Counted from the first letter of the stretch, positions 8,634 to 18,817 are shown. The stretch is DNA of 64,000 nucleotides from an uncultured Eubacteriales bacterium (GCA_902475855.1 CABSBF010000004.1:1-64000); one strand, 5' to 3'. The notes: generated by a model from the letters alone, not told the origin. Numbers and translations: made by a program.

Positions 8634-8678
8634 TCAGGCGCTGTGCGGCCCTGTAACCAGTCTGCCGCACACGCCTGA
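8634..8678 (-). terminator. Hairpin after the glycogen operon
   Basis: Long imperfect stem TCAGGCG-C-TGTGCGGC paired with GCCGCACA-CGCCTGA, 14 bases past the end of the GH13 gene. It has no U-run, so termination is only likely. Confidence 0.45.
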
Positions 8679-8691
8679 GATTGATAATTAT

Positions 8692-10578
8692 TCACTTTTC
8701 CGCAGCCGTATCCGGCTTTGCGGAGTCCGCGTTATTTTTCTTCCGCAGCAGAAGCGCAAATCCGCCCGGACGCAGGGTGATCCCGGCATTGTCCGTCCAG
8801 GCGATCCCGCCGCCAAAGCGGAGCACGCCGTTCTCCGGAAGCTGCCAGTTGCTCTGCGATTGGTTCACGTAAACCTCCGCATCGCAGGCGTCCGTCCGGC
8901 GGACGAAGCAGAGCCTCCCGCCCCCGGCGATTCGCACGCGAATGTCTCCGTCGCGCAGCGCAGGCGTCTCGTTCTTCACGCGGCAGAGCGCCGCAAAGTA
9001 ACTGCGAAGCGCTTCGTCCTCCTCGCCCCACGGGTAGTACCGGCGGCAGAAGGGGTCCTCTCCGCCCTCCATGCCGGCCTCGTCGCCGTAGTAGATGCTC
9101 GCCATGCCGGGCAGCGTAAACTGCAAAAATGCCGCGAGCTGCAAGCGCTCCCCTGCCGTTTTCCGAGCCTCCGGGGAAAGGCGGTACTCTGCCCACGCCT
9201 CCTTTGAGCCGTGGAACTCCCCGCCCAGCCGCGTCAGAATGCGCATCGTGTCATGCGTTCCCAGCAGGTTCATCACGCAGGACAGCACCTGCGGCGGATA
9301 GTTCTCTGCAAGGCGCATGATGCACTCGCCAAATCCCGCACCGTCGTCTGCGCCGGTGACATAGGAGATGATTGCCTTCTGCCAGGGATAGTTCATCACG
9401 GAATCCAGCTCCGCATCGACAAAATACCGTCTTGAAACGCCGTAGGCACGCTTGTTGGACGCATCCTCCCAGACCTCACCGATCAGAAGCGCATCCGGCT
9501 TGAGCTCACGCAGGCGGCGCTTGAATTTCAGAACAAAATCATCCGGCAGCTCGTCAACCACATCCAGCCGGAAGCCGTCCGCGCCCAAGCGGAGCCAGTG
9601 CGCAATCACGGAATCTTCATCCTCGATGATGTAGTTTACATAACTTTCAGACAGCTCCTCGATATTCGGCAGTGTCGGCATATTCCACCATGAATCATAG
9701 CTGTCCGGATAATGGCGGAAGCGATACCAGGAGCGGTAGGGCGAATTCGGATTGGAAACCGCGCCGTTACCGAACACGCCCTTGGCGTCGAAATACACGC
9801 TGTTGCTTCCGGTGTGGGAAAAGACGCCGTCGAGTATGACGCGCATTCCCAGCGCGTGCGCATCGCTGCACAGCGCGGCGAAGTCCTCCTCCGTGCCGAG
9901 CATGGGGTCGATGCGTTTATAATCCGCCGTGTCATAGCGGTGGTTGGAGTATGCCATAAAGACAGGATTCAGATAGAGAACCTTGATGCCGAGCGTGCGA
10001 AGATAGGAAAGCTTCTCGCGGATTCCCGCCAGATTGCCGCCATAAAAATCGCTGCACCAGTTGCCGCCCGCGTCGGCCGTGTATTGCGGCGTGTCGGAGA
10101 GCTTCTGATGGATCCAGAAGGGCTGAAGCTTGTCGGTCAGGTCGCACCGGCCGACCTGATGGAAGCGGTCCGGGAAAATCTGGTACATGACCGCGCCGCG
10201 CGCAAAGTCCGGTACCGTAAAGTCAGCCGGAATGGCGCTGACCTGCCACTTCTCCCCTGCCTCCATATTGGTCTGGTCGCCTTGGCGGAACAGGCGGAAG
10301 CTGCCATGCGGCTTTCCGATGCGGAACCAGTAAAAATACAGGCCCCGCTCGTCCAGTGCAAAGCGGCAGCTCCATGTGTCGTATGTGCCGTCGCTCCCCT
10401 CCTTTATAAAGGGGAACTCGCGGTAAGACTGTTCTTCACAGTTTTCAACCACCAGAGTTACGGAATTTGCTCCGCAGCCTGTGGGAATTTCCATATGCAA
10501 AACACAGGATTCCCCCGTTCGGAGCGTTCCGAACGGGGTTTTGTACTGCTCCTGTCTGCTGTCAAACAGAATTCGCAT
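8692..10578 (-). CDS. GH13 glycoside hydrolase, neopullulanase/cyclomaltodextrinase type
   Basis: 628 residues. An N-terminal beta domain (about 1-120) is followed by a catalytic barrel beginning with MYQIFPDRF (131-139). Conserved regions: I DGVFSHTG (250-257), II GFRLDVVDE with nucleophile Asp 339, III LLIGEVWED with acid/base Glu 368, IV LLGTHD with Asp 443. A C-terminal beta domain follows. The N-terminal domain and the YQIFPDRF signature fit enzymes hydrolysing cyclodextrins, pullulan or linear malto-oligosaccharides. No signal peptide is seen, so it should act in the cytoplasm on glycogen fragments left by GlgP. Its ATG overlaps the glgP stop by one base (TGATG), so the two are translationally coupled. 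Exact substrate is unresolved. Confidence 0.88.
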   Translation of the reverse strand: MRILFDSRQEQYKTPFGTLRTGESCVLHMEIPTGCGANSVTLVVENCEEQSYREFPFIKEGSDGTYDTWSCRFALDERGLYFYWFRIGKPHGSFRLFRQGDQTNMEAGEKWQVSAIPADFTVPDFARGAVMYQIFPDRFHQVGRCDLTDKLQPFWIHQKLSDTPQYTADAGGNWCSDFYGGNLAGIREKLSYLRTLGIKVLYLNPVFMAYSNHRYDTADYKRIDPMLGTEEDFAALCSDAHALGMRVILDGVFSHTGSNSVYFDAKGVFGNGAVSNPNSPYRSWYRFRHYPDSYDSWWNMPTLPNIEELSESYVNYIIEDEDSVIAHWLRLGADGFRLDVVDELPDDFVLKFKRRLRELKPDALLIGEVWEDASNKRAYGVSRRYFVDAELDSVMNYPWQKAIISYVTGADDGAGFGECIMRLAENYPPQVLSCVMNLLGTHDTMRILTRLGGEFHGSKEAWAEYRLSPEARKTAGERLQLAAFLQFTLPGMASIYYGDEAGMEGGEDPFCRRYYPWGEEDEALRSYFAALCRVKNETPALRDGDIRVRIAGGGRLCFVRRTDACDAEVYVNQSQSNWQLPENGVLRFGGGIAWTDNAGITLRPGGFALLLRKKNNADSAKPDTAAEK

Positions 10579-13016
10579 CAGTCCAGATCCCAGATCTTTT
10601 CCGCATACTCCCGGATGGAGCGGTCAGAGGAGAAAATCCCAGCCTTGGCGATGTTGACCAGCGACATCTGTGCAAACTTCTTTTCGTCCAGATAGAGCTC
10701 AGAAACCTGCTTCTGCGCTCTTGCATAGTCTGCAAAGTCCGCAATGGTCATATACGGGTCAGCCACGCCGAAGCGCTTGGTCAGCAGCGAATCGACCAAA
10801 TCGTCAAAGCGCTGGCCGAGGACGCCGGAGGTCAGCATATCCAGAACCTCGCGCAGCTCGGGGGTGAGGAACTCGTTGGGATCGTAGCCGCGCTGCCAGA
10901 GCTCGTCGACCTCATGTGCCTTCATACCGAACAGGACGATGTTATCATCCCCCACCTGCTCATGGATCTCAACGTTTGCGCCGTCAAGCGTGCCGATGGT
11001 CACGGCGCCATTGATCATGAGCTTCATGTTGCCGGTGCCGGAGGCCTCCTTGCCCGCAACGGAGATCTGCTCAGAGATATCCGCCGCAGGGATGATGATC
11101 TCTGCCAGAGAAACCTTGTAGTCTTCAATAAAGACGACCTTGAGCTTATCGCGGACCTCGGGATCTGCATTGATAAAGTTGGAAACCGCCACGATCAGGC
11201 TGATCGTCTGCTTTGCGCGGATATAACCGGCAGAGGCCTTGGCCGCAAAGATGAAGGTTCTGGGCACAAAAGGCGCGTCCGGATTCTTTTTGATCTGATT
11301 ATACAGATACAGTACATGCAGAATATTCAGAAGCTGGCGCTTATATTCGTGCAGGCGCTTGATGTGAATATCAAAAATGGAATTCGGATCGACACGGATG
11401 CCGTTGCGTTCCTCGATCAGCTTGGCCAGACGTTCCTTGTTTTTATGCTTGATTCTGCGCAGCTCGGCAAGGACCTTCTCGTCGTTCTCATACTTCATCA
11501 GCTTTTCCAGCTCACGCGCATCTCGCTTAAAACCGTCGCCGATGAGTTTCGTCAGGTAGTCCGTCAGAAGCGGGTCAGACTGGCAGAGCCAGCGGCGGTA
11601 GGCGATGCCGTTCGTCACATTCAGGAAGCGATCCGGCGTAATCTGGCAGTAATCGCGGAAAATGCCGTTGCGCAGGATGTCCGTGTGCAGCTTGGAGACG
11701 CCGTTGACAGCATGGCAGGCCGCAAGGCAGAGATTCGCCATGCGGATCTCGTTGTTTGCAATGACCGCCATGTAATTGATCTTGCCCCAGTCGTTGGGAT
11801 AGACCGCGCACAGGCGCTCGATCAGGCGGCGATTGATCTCCACACAGATGGAGTAGACCCGCGGAAGCTGCTCGCGGAACAGATCAACGTTCCAGCGCTC
11901 CAATGCCTCACTCATGACGGTGTGGTTGGTATACGACAGGGTGTTGCAGGTGATCTCCCACGCCTCATCCCAGCCGAAATCATGCTCGTCGATCAGCAGA
12001 CGCATCAGTTCCGGTACACAGAGCGCCGGATGGGTGTCATTGATGTGGATGGCCAGTTTATCGGCCAGATTGGAATAGGTATGATATTTCTTGTAGTGCT
12101 TCTTCAGAATACTCTGCAAGGAGGCAGAAACCAGCAGATACTGCTGCTTCAGGCGCAGGCGCTTGCCCTGGATATGATCGTCCGCCGGATAGAGAACCTT
12201 GGAGATGGTCTCCGCCATCGCGTTCTGCTCCAGCGCGCGGACGTAATCGCCGCGAGAGAAAGCCGCCATATCAAAGCTCTGCGGCAGCTTAGCGCTCCAG
12301 AGAATCAGGCGATTGGCAGCGTCGCTGTCATAGCCGGAAATATACATATCATGCGGCACGGCAATAACAGAATTATAACCGACCTGCGCGACCTTGAAGC
12401 GGCCGTTGTCCATCCATTCACGAACCTCACCGCCAAACTTGACCTCCACCGCATCGTCCTCGCGGGTATGGAGCCACACGTCGCCCATATCCAGCCAGTT
12501 GTCCGGAAATTCCATCTGCCAGCCATCGACGATCTTTTGGCGGAAGATACCAAACTCATAGCGGATGGAGCAGCCTGTGATGGGATAACCAAGGCCGGTA
12601 CCTGCATCCATATAGCAAGACGCCAGGCGGCCAAGGCCGCCATTGCCCAGGCCGGCGTCCGGCTCCATGGCATACAGGTGATCAATGTCGATCCCCGCCT
12701 GTTTCAGCATCGCGCGATACTCCTGCTCTACGCCGAGATTGAACAGGTTGTTTCGCAGGCTCGTGCCGACGAGGAATTCCATGGACATATAATATACTTC
12801 TTTTTTCTGCTCTTCGGCGCAGCGCTCCTGAAAAACACGATTCTTCTCTGCCAGAAGCTCACGCACGACCGTGCAAAGTGCACGGTATGCCTGCCGTTCT
12901 GTCGCGTCCTCCAGACCGCAGCCGAAAATACGGCGCAGTGCGTCCTGCATCGCCTCTTTGGGGTTAACGGTCAGCTCCGGGCGAGCGGGGTTCACTGTCT
13001 GTTTTGTTTTCTGCAT
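10578..13016 (-). CDS. glgP: Glycogen/maltodextrin phosphorylase
   Basis: 812 residues, normal for the family. It releases glucose-1-phosphate from glycogen chain ends using orthophosphate and pyridoxal phosphate. Visible blocks: GNGGLGRLASCYMD near the N-terminal third, LAIHINDTHPALCVPELMR, IKRLHEYKRQLLN, and the PLP-lysine motif EASGTGNMK followed by TLDGANVEI. It lies between glgA and the GH13 gene in the glycogen operon, so breakdown and synthesis genes are transcribed together. The gap to glgA is 54 bases and holds a GGAGGC ribosome binding region. Whether glycogen or shorter dextrin is preferred cannot be told. Confidence 0.95.
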   Translation of the reverse strand: MQKTKQTVNPARPELTVNPKEAMQDALRRIFGCGLEDATERQAYRALCTVVRELLAEKNRVFQERCAEEQKKEVYYMSMEFLVGTSLRNNLFNLGVEQEYRAMLKQAGIDIDHLYAMEPDAGLGNGGLGRLASCYMDAGTGLGYPITGCSIRYEFGIFRQKIVDGWQMEFPDNWLDMGDVWLHTREDDAVEVKFGGEVREWMDNGRFKVAQVGYNSVIAVPHDMYISGYDSDAANRLILWSAKLPQSFDMAAFSRGDYVRALEQNAMAETISKVLYPADDHIQGKRLRLKQQYLLVSASLQSILKKHYKKYHTYSNLADKLAIHINDTHPALCVPELMRLLIDEHDFGWDEAWEITCNTLSYTNHTVMSEALERWNVDLFREQLPRVYSICVEINRRLIERLCAVYPNDWGKINYMAVIANNEIRMANLCLAACHAVNGVSKLHTDILRNGIFRDYCQITPDRFLNVTNGIAYRRWLCQSDPLLTDYLTKLIGDGFKRDARELEKLMKYENDEKVLAELRRIKHKNKERLAKLIEERNGIRVDPNSIFDIHIKRLHEYKRQLLNILHVLYLYNQIKKNPDAPFVPRTFIFAAKASAGYIRAKQTISLIVAVSNFINADPEVRDKLKVVFIEDYKVSLAEIIIPAADISEQISVAGKEASGTGNMKLMINGAVTIGTLDGANVEIHEQVGDDNIVLFGMKAHEVDELWQRGYDPNEFLTPELREVLDMLTSGVLGQRFDDLVDSLLTKRFGVADPYMTIADFADYARAQKQVSELYLDEKKFAQMSLVNIAKAGIFSSDRSIREYAEKIWDLD

Positions 13017-13070
13017 AGTTGCCTCCTAGTTGTCTGTCTGTGGAGGCTCCGAAAATGGAGCCTCCGGGGA

Positions 13071-14501
13071 TTATTTGCTGCGCAGCTCGGTATAAAGCTG
13101 CATATATTCCGCGGCAGGCTGCTGCCAACTGAAGTCGCACTCCATGTCGCGTTTTGCCAGTTCGTTCCATTCCTCACGCGCTCCATAGTAAAGGCCGACC
13201 GCACGGTCGATGGCGCCGAGGAAATCATCCGCGTTATAGCTCTGAAAGGTGAAGCCGCGGCCCTCCTTCGTCTCGTTATTATAGGGTGGGACAGTATCGC
13301 GCAGGCCGCCGGTAGCGGCAACGATGGGCACCGTGCCGTAGCGCATGGCAATCAGCTGCGACAGACCACATGGCTCGGACTTCGACGGCATCAGGTACAT
13401 ATCCGCGCCGGCATAAATGCGCGACGCAAGTTCCTGATCGAAGCACAGCCGCACGGCAACTCTGCCGGGATATTGACGCGCAAAGGCGCTCAGCGCATAT
13501 TCGTACTGACGGTCTCCCGTGCCGACAACGACAAGCTGCACTTCCCGCTCCATCAACCGCTGGAAGATATAGCACAGCAGGTCAATTCCCTTGTGCCCCG
13601 CCAAACGCGTGACCATCGCCAGAATGGGTGCATCCGTATCCGTCCGCAGGCCGAGTTCCTCGCGAAGCGCGCGTTTGTTTTCCCATTTTCCTTCCATGTG
13701 CGCCGCAGAATAGTGCGTGCCGATTGCCTTATCCGTCTCCGGATTGAAAGTCTCCGTATTGATGCCGTTGGTGATGCCCCAGAGCCACGCGTTGCGCAGC
13801 ACTCCGTCGAGCCGGTGCGCATAATAGGGATAGCGCAGCTCATCGGCATAGGACTTGGAAACGGTCGTCACGATGTCCGATACCTCGATGGCGCCCTTCA
13901 TCATATTGATCGCACCGTCGAAGGTGAGCTTTGCACGATATTCCTCCGGCAGGCCAAGCGTATTGTCAAAGAAGGCCTCGTCCGCCCAGCCCTGATACTC
14001 CACATTGTGGATGGTAAAAACGGTCTTCGTTTCCGGGCTCCAGTCATGGTACAGTGCGCGGTAATAGACCACCGCCATAGCAGCCTGCCAGTCGTGACAA
14101 TGCAGAATCTCCGGCTTGAAATCCAGATAATACAGCGTTGCAAGAACGGCCTTGGAAAAATAAGCGAACCGCTCGCCGTCGTCAAAATCTCCGTAGATGG
14201 AGTTCCGCGCGCCGAAATAGTAATCGTTGTCGATGAAATAGATTTGCAGCTTTTTCCGGCGGGATTTCAGGCGCAGGATGCCGACATAGCTTTCCCTCCA
14301 CGCCAGTTCCATATTAAAAGAGCCGACATATTCCACAGGAAGATTCGGGTCCTGCTTCAGTTTTTTATAGTACGGAAGGAGCAGAACAAGCTCGTTTCCC
14401 TTGATCCGGGAAAGCTCCTCAGGCAGTGCCTGCATGACATCGCCCAGTCCGCCCGTCTTGACAAAGGGTGCCGCTTCAGAAGCGACCATTGCAATTTTCA
14501 T
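13071..14501 (-). CDS. glgA: Glycogen synthase (ADP-glucose)
   Basis: 476 residues, typical of GT5 bacterial starch/glycogen synthases. The N-terminal ADP-glucose-binding motif KTGGLGDVMQALP is at about 16-28, HCHDWQAA near 135-142, ITNGINTETFNPETD near 245-259 and the C-terminal catalytic block PSKSEPCGLSQLIAMRYGTVP near 376-396. It elongates alpha-1,4-glucan from ADP-glucose supplied by GlgC. Its ATG overlaps the glgD stop by four bases (ATGA) and is preceded by GGAGAAG. Acts in the cytoplasm with GlgB. Confidence 0.95.
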   Translation of the reverse strand: MKIAMVASEAAPFVKTGGLGDVMQALPEELSRIKGNELVLLLPYYKKLKQDPNLPVEYVGSFNMELAWRESYVGILRLKSRRKKLQIYFIDNDYYFGARNSIYGDFDDGERFAYFSKAVLATLYYLDFKPEILHCHDWQAAMAVVYYRALYHDWSPETKTVFTIHNVEYQGWADEAFFDNTLGLPEEYRAKLTFDGAINMMKGAIEVSDIVTTVSKSYADELRYPYYAHRLDGVLRNAWLWGITNGINTETFNPETDKAIGTHYSAAHMEGKWENKRALREELGLRTDTDAPILAMVTRLAGHKGIDLLCYIFQRLMEREVQLVVVGTGDRQYEYALSAFARQYPGRVAVRLCFDQELASRIYAGADMYLMPSKSEPCGLSQLIAMRYGTVPIVAATGGLRDTVPPYNNETKEGRGFTFQSYNADDFLGAIDRAVGLYYGAREEWNELAKRDMECDFSWQQPAAEYMQLYTELRSK

Positions 14502-15613
14502 ACCACTTCTCCTCTTTTAAATACCAGCGGATGATCCTTCGTGCCGCGCAAAACGGCGCCGGGACGCACGATAACGTCTTTATCCAGAATAACACACTCC
14601 AGATCTGCGCCCTCGCCGATCACACAGCCCTGCATGATGACGCAGTCGCGAATCTCCGCATTGACCTCCAGACGCGCGCCTCGGAAGAGAACGGAATTAC
14701 TGGCTTTCCCCTCCAGCGTACAGCCGTCGGCAACGATGCAGTCGTCGATCTCAGAGTGCTCACCATAGTAGGTCGGAACCTCATCGCGCACCTTGGTATA
14801 GATGGTCAAACCGCTGCCAAACAAGCCGTAGCGAACCTCCGGACGGATCAGCGCCAGACTGTTATGGTAAAACTCCGTTGTGCTTTCATTGAACAGTGCA
14901 ATGCCGCCAAAGCGATAGGCGTTGACCTTCATCTCGGCTTCGGCAAAGCCGTGCATGACAAGATCGCGCTCAAAGTGATAGCGGTTGTGCGCCACCGCCT
15001 CAGTCACCTCGTGCATCAGCAGTTTCCGGCTGATGACGAAAATGCCCATGGAAGCAAAGTACTCCTCCCCTGCGCAGTAATCGACCGCCAGATCCGTCAC
15101 CTGATTCTTTTCATCCAGCCGAACCGCAAGATCGAGCTGCTTTTTCCCGTTGGCAATACCTTCCTTGGTCACGACCGTCAGATCCGCACCGGAGGCGATA
15201 TGATCCGCCAGCAGCTTGCGGAAATCCATGGCGCAGAGCACGCCGCTGTCGACCAGGATCACGTAGTCCTCCACTGAATCCTCCAGGAAGGACATTGCGG
15301 AATTGATCGCCTCCAGCTTGCCGCGGTAGGAGCCGTTGTGACCCATGGCAAACGGCGTCAGAAATTCCAGGCCGCCGTCGGCCAGGTCGAGATCCCACTC
15401 CTGCCCGGAGCCGATATGATTCATCAGAGACTGGTAATTGTGCTTTGTAATAATGCCGATGTGGCGGATGCCGGAATTCGTCATGTTGGAAAGGGAGAAG
15501 TCGATCTGGCGGTAACGACCGCCATAGGGCAGTGAAGCCATGGTGCGCTTATTGGTCAGGGAGCCAAGAGAGCTGTCATAAATATTCGCAAATACGATTC
15601 CCATTGCAGTCAT
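14498..15613 (-). CDS. glgD: Glucose-1-phosphate adenylyltransferase regulatory subunit GlgD
   Basis: 371 residues. A nucleotidyltransferase-like domain with a C-terminal left-handed beta-helix (hexapeptide repeats: VNAEIRDCVIMQGCVIGEGA). Compared with GlgC it has lost the catalytic GGxGxRL loop: the N-terminus reads ANIYDSSLGSLTNKRTMASL. It keeps the fold signature PYGGRYRQIDFSLSNM. In Firmicutes GlgD forms a hetero-oligomer with GlgC and modulates it. ATG at 15613 with GGGAGGG seven bases upstream. The order C-D-A is the usual Firmicutes order. Confidence 0.93.
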   Translation of the reverse strand: MTAMGIVFANIYDSSLGSLTNKRTMASLPYGGRYRQIDFSLSNMTNSGIRHIGIITKHNYQSLMNHIGSGQEWDLDLADGGLEFLTPFAMGHNGSYRGKLEAINSAMSFLEDSVEDYVILVDSGVLCAMDFRKLLADHIASGADLTVVTKEGIANGKKQLDLAVRLDEKNQVTDLAVDYCAGEEYFASMGIFVISRKLLMHEVTEAVAHNRYHFERDLVMHGFAEAEMKVNAYRFGGIALFNESTTEFYHNSLALIRPEVRYGLFGSGLTIYTKVRDEVPTYYGEHSEIDDCIVADGCTLEGKASNSVLFRGARLEVNAEIRDCVIMQGCVIGEGADLECVILDKDVIVRPGAVLRGTKDHPLVFKRGEVV

Positions 15614-15627
15614 GATTTATCCCTCCC

Positions 15628-16815
15628 TCAGCGGATCTCGCCCGGCATGATAGCCGAATTCGGTGCGACGGTTTTCGCTTTTCCGACAACGCTGATTTTC
15701 TTCTCCTCGCCTTCGGCGAAGGAGCCGCCGATCACGGCGCCGCGGCAGATACGGCAGTCCTCGCCAATAATGGCATGGCGGATGATCGCATCCTTTTCGA
15801 TGCGAACGTTCGGCATAATGACGCTGTCCTCCACGATCGCGCCCTCTTCCACCGTGCAGCCGGTGGAGATGACCGAATGGGAAATACAGCCGAAGATCTC
15901 ACAGCCCTCCGCAATCAGGCTATTGATATTTTTGGATTTTTTTGCAATGAAGCTCGACGGCATAGCGTAGTTTCTGGCATAGATCCGCTTGCCCTTCTCG
16001 CCGTTGAGATTGAAAGTAGGCTCTGTTCCGAGCAGATCCATATTGGCTTCCCAGAGAGAATTGATCGTTCCGACATCCTTCCAGTAGCCTTCAAACTGAT
16101 AGGCAAACAGGCGGTGGCCCGCTGCGAGAATCGCCGGGATTACGTTCTTGCCAAAATCGTTCTCGGACTTGGGATCCTCTTCATCCGCAATAAGGAACTT
16201 TTTCAGAACCGACCACTTAAAGATATAAATACCCATGGACGCATTCGTGCTCTTCGGCTTTTTGGGTTTCTCCTCAAACTCGTAGATTTCGCCGTCCTCC
16301 CGGGTATTCATGATACCGAAGCGGCTGGCCTCCTCAAGCGGAACCGTACGCACCGCGATGGTGCAATCGGCATCCTTCTGCTCGTGAAAACGCATCATGG
16401 CCGCATAGTCCATCTTATAGATATGGTCGCCTGAGAGAATCAGCACATGATCCGGATCATAGCGCTCGATAAAGGGAATATTCTGATAGATAGCGTTCGC
16501 CGTTCCCTTATACCACTCGGACTTTTTGCTTCTGGCATAGGGCGGCAGCACCTGCGCCCCGCCATGGCTGCGGTTCAGACGCCACGGCTGGCCATTGCCT
16601 ATGTATTCATTCAGCTCCAGCGGCTGATACTGCGTCAGAATACCGACGGTATCAATGCCGGAATTGACGCAGTTGGAAAGCGGGAAATCAATGATGCGGT
16701 ATTTTCCACCAAAGGGAACGGCAGGCTTGGCGGTATTCTCCGTCAGCACCATCAGACGGCTGCCCTGGCCGCCGGCAAGAAGCATTGCAACGCAGTGTTT
16801 TTTCTGAAAGTTCAT
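15628..16815 (-). CDS. glgC: Glucose-1-phosphate adenylyltransferase
   Basis: 395 residues. Makes ADP-glucose from ATP and glucose-1-phosphate, the committed step of glycogen synthesis. The catalytic loop LLAGGQGSRLMVLT is at about 12-25, then KPAVPFGGKYRIIDFPLSN, the substrate motif VLILSGDHIYKMDY near 112-125, EEKPKKPKSTNASMGIYIF and the C-terminal beta-helix with IGEDCRICRGAVIGG. The ATG at 16815 has AGGAG eight bases upstream; an in-frame TTG at 16821 overlapping the glgB stop is too close to that site. Partner of the adjacent glgD. Confidence 0.95.
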   Translation of the reverse strand: MNFQKKHCVAMLLAGGQGSRLMVLTENTAKPAVPFGGKYRIIDFPLSNCVNSGIDTVGILTQYQPLELNEYIGNGQPWRLNRSHGGAQVLPPYARSKKSEWYKGTANAIYQNIPFIERYDPDHVLILSGDHIYKMDYAAMMRFHEQKDADCTIAVRTVPLEEASRFGIMNTREDGEIYEFEEKPKKPKSTNASMGIYIFKWSVLKKFLIADEEDPKSENDFGKNVIPAILAAGHRLFAYQFEGYWKDVGTINSLWEANMDLLGTEPTFNLNGEKGKRIYARNYAMPSSFIAKKSKNINSLIAEGCEIFGCISHSVISTGCTVEEGAIVEDSVIMPNVRIEKDAIIRHAIIGEDCRICRGAVIGGSFAEGEEKKISVVGKAKTVAPNSAIMPGEIR

Positions 16816-16817
16816 GC

Positions 16818-18716
16818 TCAATTCTCCTTTTTTTGTTTTCTCGGTGTGACCTTTCTGCGGTAGAAGGTTGTCGAAAGCGGCGGAATCGTAAATTCGCCGG
16901 AATAGGATAAGCCGTGCATGGATTCTTTCTCTGCTATGACATTGGGAAGTTCCATCCCGCTGCCGCCATAAGCGACATCGTCACTGTTGAATACCGGCTG
17001 ATATTCGCCGGGCTTTGGCAGGCCGAGGCGATAGCCGGTGCGCGCGACCGGACAGAAATTGCAGATCACGATCAGTTCTCTGCCTCTGCGGTCGATTCTC
17101 CGGAAGGAAATAATGCTGTTGTCGCAGTCGTCCGGTGCGATCCAGCGGAAGCCATTCCAGTCAGAGTCGTTGTTCCACAAGCTGCTGTTGTCCAGATAGA
17201 AATGGTTCAGATCGCGGACGTAGGCCTGCATCTGACGATGCCGGTCGTAACCGAGCAGCATCCAGTCAAGCTGCTGGTCATAACGCCACTCGATAAACTG
17301 CGCAAATTCGTTGCCCATAAAGTTGAGCTTCTTGCCTGGGTGGCTCATCATAAAGCCGTACAGCACGCGGAGATTGCTGAACTTCGCGTCGTACTCGCCC
17401 GGCATTTTATTGATGAGTGAGCCCTTGCCATGGACGACCTCATCATGTGAAAGCGGGAGGATGAAATTCTCCGAATAGGCATAGGTCATGGAGAAGGTCA
17501 GATTGTTGTGGCTTCCCTTGCGGAAGAGCGGGTCAAGGGACATATAGCGCAGCATATCGTTCATCCAGCCCATGTTCCACTTGTAGAGGAAGCCCAGGCC
17601 GCCGTCGTAATCCGGCTTTGTCACCATGGGGTAGGCGGTGGATTCCTCCGCAGCCGTGATCGCGTTGCGTCGGGCGGAGAAAATCGCGCGGTTGAGCTTG
17701 CGCAGGAAGGCAATCGCCTCCAGATTCTCCTTGCCGCCGAATTTATTGGGATGATACTCCTTGCGGCCATAGTCAAGATAGAGCATCGCGGCAACGGCAT
17801 CCACACGCAGGCCGTCTATGTGATAGGTTTCCATCCAGTAGACGGCATTCGAGATCAGGAAGGACTGCACCTCGCCTTTGCCGAAATCAAAAACCCGCGT
17901 CGTCCAGTCCGGATGTTCGTTCATCATGGGGTCGGACAACTCATAGCAGCAGGTGCCGTCAAATTCATAAAGGCCGTTTTCGTCCTTGGGGAAGTGCGCC
18001 GGCACCCAGTCCAGCAGGACACCGATGCCTGCCTGATGGCATTTATCCACAAAGCGCATTAACTGCTGCGGCTCTCCATAACGCGAGGTGGGCGCATAAT
18101 ATCCGGTCACCTGATAGCCCCAGGAGGGGTCATAGGGATATTCAGAAAGCGGCATCAGCTCCAGATGGGTGTAGCCCATTTCTTTAAGATAGGGCACCAG
18201 TTCATCTGCCAGTTCCTCATAATTATAGCAGCTTCCGTCCGGCTTGCGCCGCCATGAGCCAAAATGAACCTCATAGATGTTCATCGGGCTGTCCAGCAGT
18301 TTCCGCTTTCCCTGCTGGCGGCGGTAGGCAGCATCGCCCCAGGTATAACCCTCCAGCGTACAGATTCTGCTGGAGGTCTCCGGCAGGCTGCAACTGCGGA
18401 AGCCATAGGGATCAGACTTGTAGACCGTGCTCCCGTCGGCGCGGCGGACGCAGAATTTATAAGCGTCGCCCTCCTTGGCATAGATAGAAAACGCCTCCCA
18501 AACGCCATATTCCAAATGGGTCATCGGCATATCCATCGGATTCCAGAAATTCCAGTCGCCGGTCACACTCACGCCCTGCGCATGCGGTGCCCAGACGCGG
18601 AAAACATACCCGGGAACGCCGTCCTGCTCTGCTTTATGGCATCCAAGGAAGGTGTAGGCCCGTGATTCATCCCCCAAGGAAAACCGTTTCAGGGAATTGT
18701 GCATTATCTGCTCCAT
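16818..18716 (-). CDS. glgB: 1,4-alpha-glucan branching enzyme
   Basis: 632 residues, GH13 subfamily of bacterial branching enzymes. An N-terminal CBM48-like domain (YVFRVWAPHAQGVSVTGDWN, about 32-52) precedes the catalytic barrel. Conserved blocks: DWVPAHFP, GLRVDAVAAMLYLDYG (nucleophile Asp), ITAAEESTAYP (acid/base Glu) and LPLSHDEVVHGKGSL. It introduces alpha-1,6 branches in glycogen. First gene of the operon, behind the promoter at 18818-18845. AGGAG lies nine bases before the ATG at 18716; an overlapping out-of-frame ATG four bases upstream is not used. Confidence 0.95.
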   Translation of the reverse strand: MEQIMHNSLKRFSLGDESRAYTFLGCHKAEQDGVPGYVFRVWAPHAQGVSVTGDWNFWNPMDMPMTHLEYGVWEAFSIYAKEGDAYKFCVRRADGSTVYKSDPYGFRSCSLPETSSRICTLEGYTWGDAAYRRQQGKRKLLDSPMNIYEVHFGSWRRKPDGSCYNYEELADELVPYLKEMGYTHLELMPLSEYPYDPSWGYQVTGYYAPTSRYGEPQQLMRFVDKCHQAGIGVLLDWVPAHFPKDENGLYEFDGTCCYELSDPMMNEHPDWTTRVFDFGKGEVQSFLISNAVYWMETYHIDGLRVDAVAAMLYLDYGRKEYHPNKFGGKENLEAIAFLRKLNRAIFSARRNAITAAEESTAYPMVTKPDYDGGLGFLYKWNMGWMNDMLRYMSLDPLFRKGSHNNLTFSMTYAYSENFILPLSHDEVVHGKGSLINKMPGEYDAKFSNLRVLYGFMMSHPGKKLNFMGNEFAQFIEWRYDQQLDWMLLGYDRHRQMQAYVRDLNHFYLDNSSLWNNDSDWNGFRWIAPDDCDNSIISFRRIDRRGRELIVICNFCPVARTGYRLGLPKPGEYQPVFNSDDVAYGGSGMELPNVIAEKESMHGLSYSGEFTIPPLSTTFYRRKVTPRKQKKEN

Positions 18717-18817
18717 TCATACGTGCTCCTTTGTCCCAGTGATTTCTTTGCGTCCTTTTGCAGGGGCAAAGCGGCTTTTATGAAAGCAGGCCTTGCCCTT
18801 ACCAACTGACGCTATCT

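Noticed and set aside
10467..14534. Very long plus-strand open frame (about 1355 codons) opposite glgP and glgA
   Set aside because: It is antisense to three well-identified minus-strand genes, has no ribosome site and no family resemblance; it results from codon bias in a GC-rich genome.
18717..18817. Possible riboswitch before glgB
   Set aside because: Only a weak leader hairpin can be drawn; no known riboswitch consensus.
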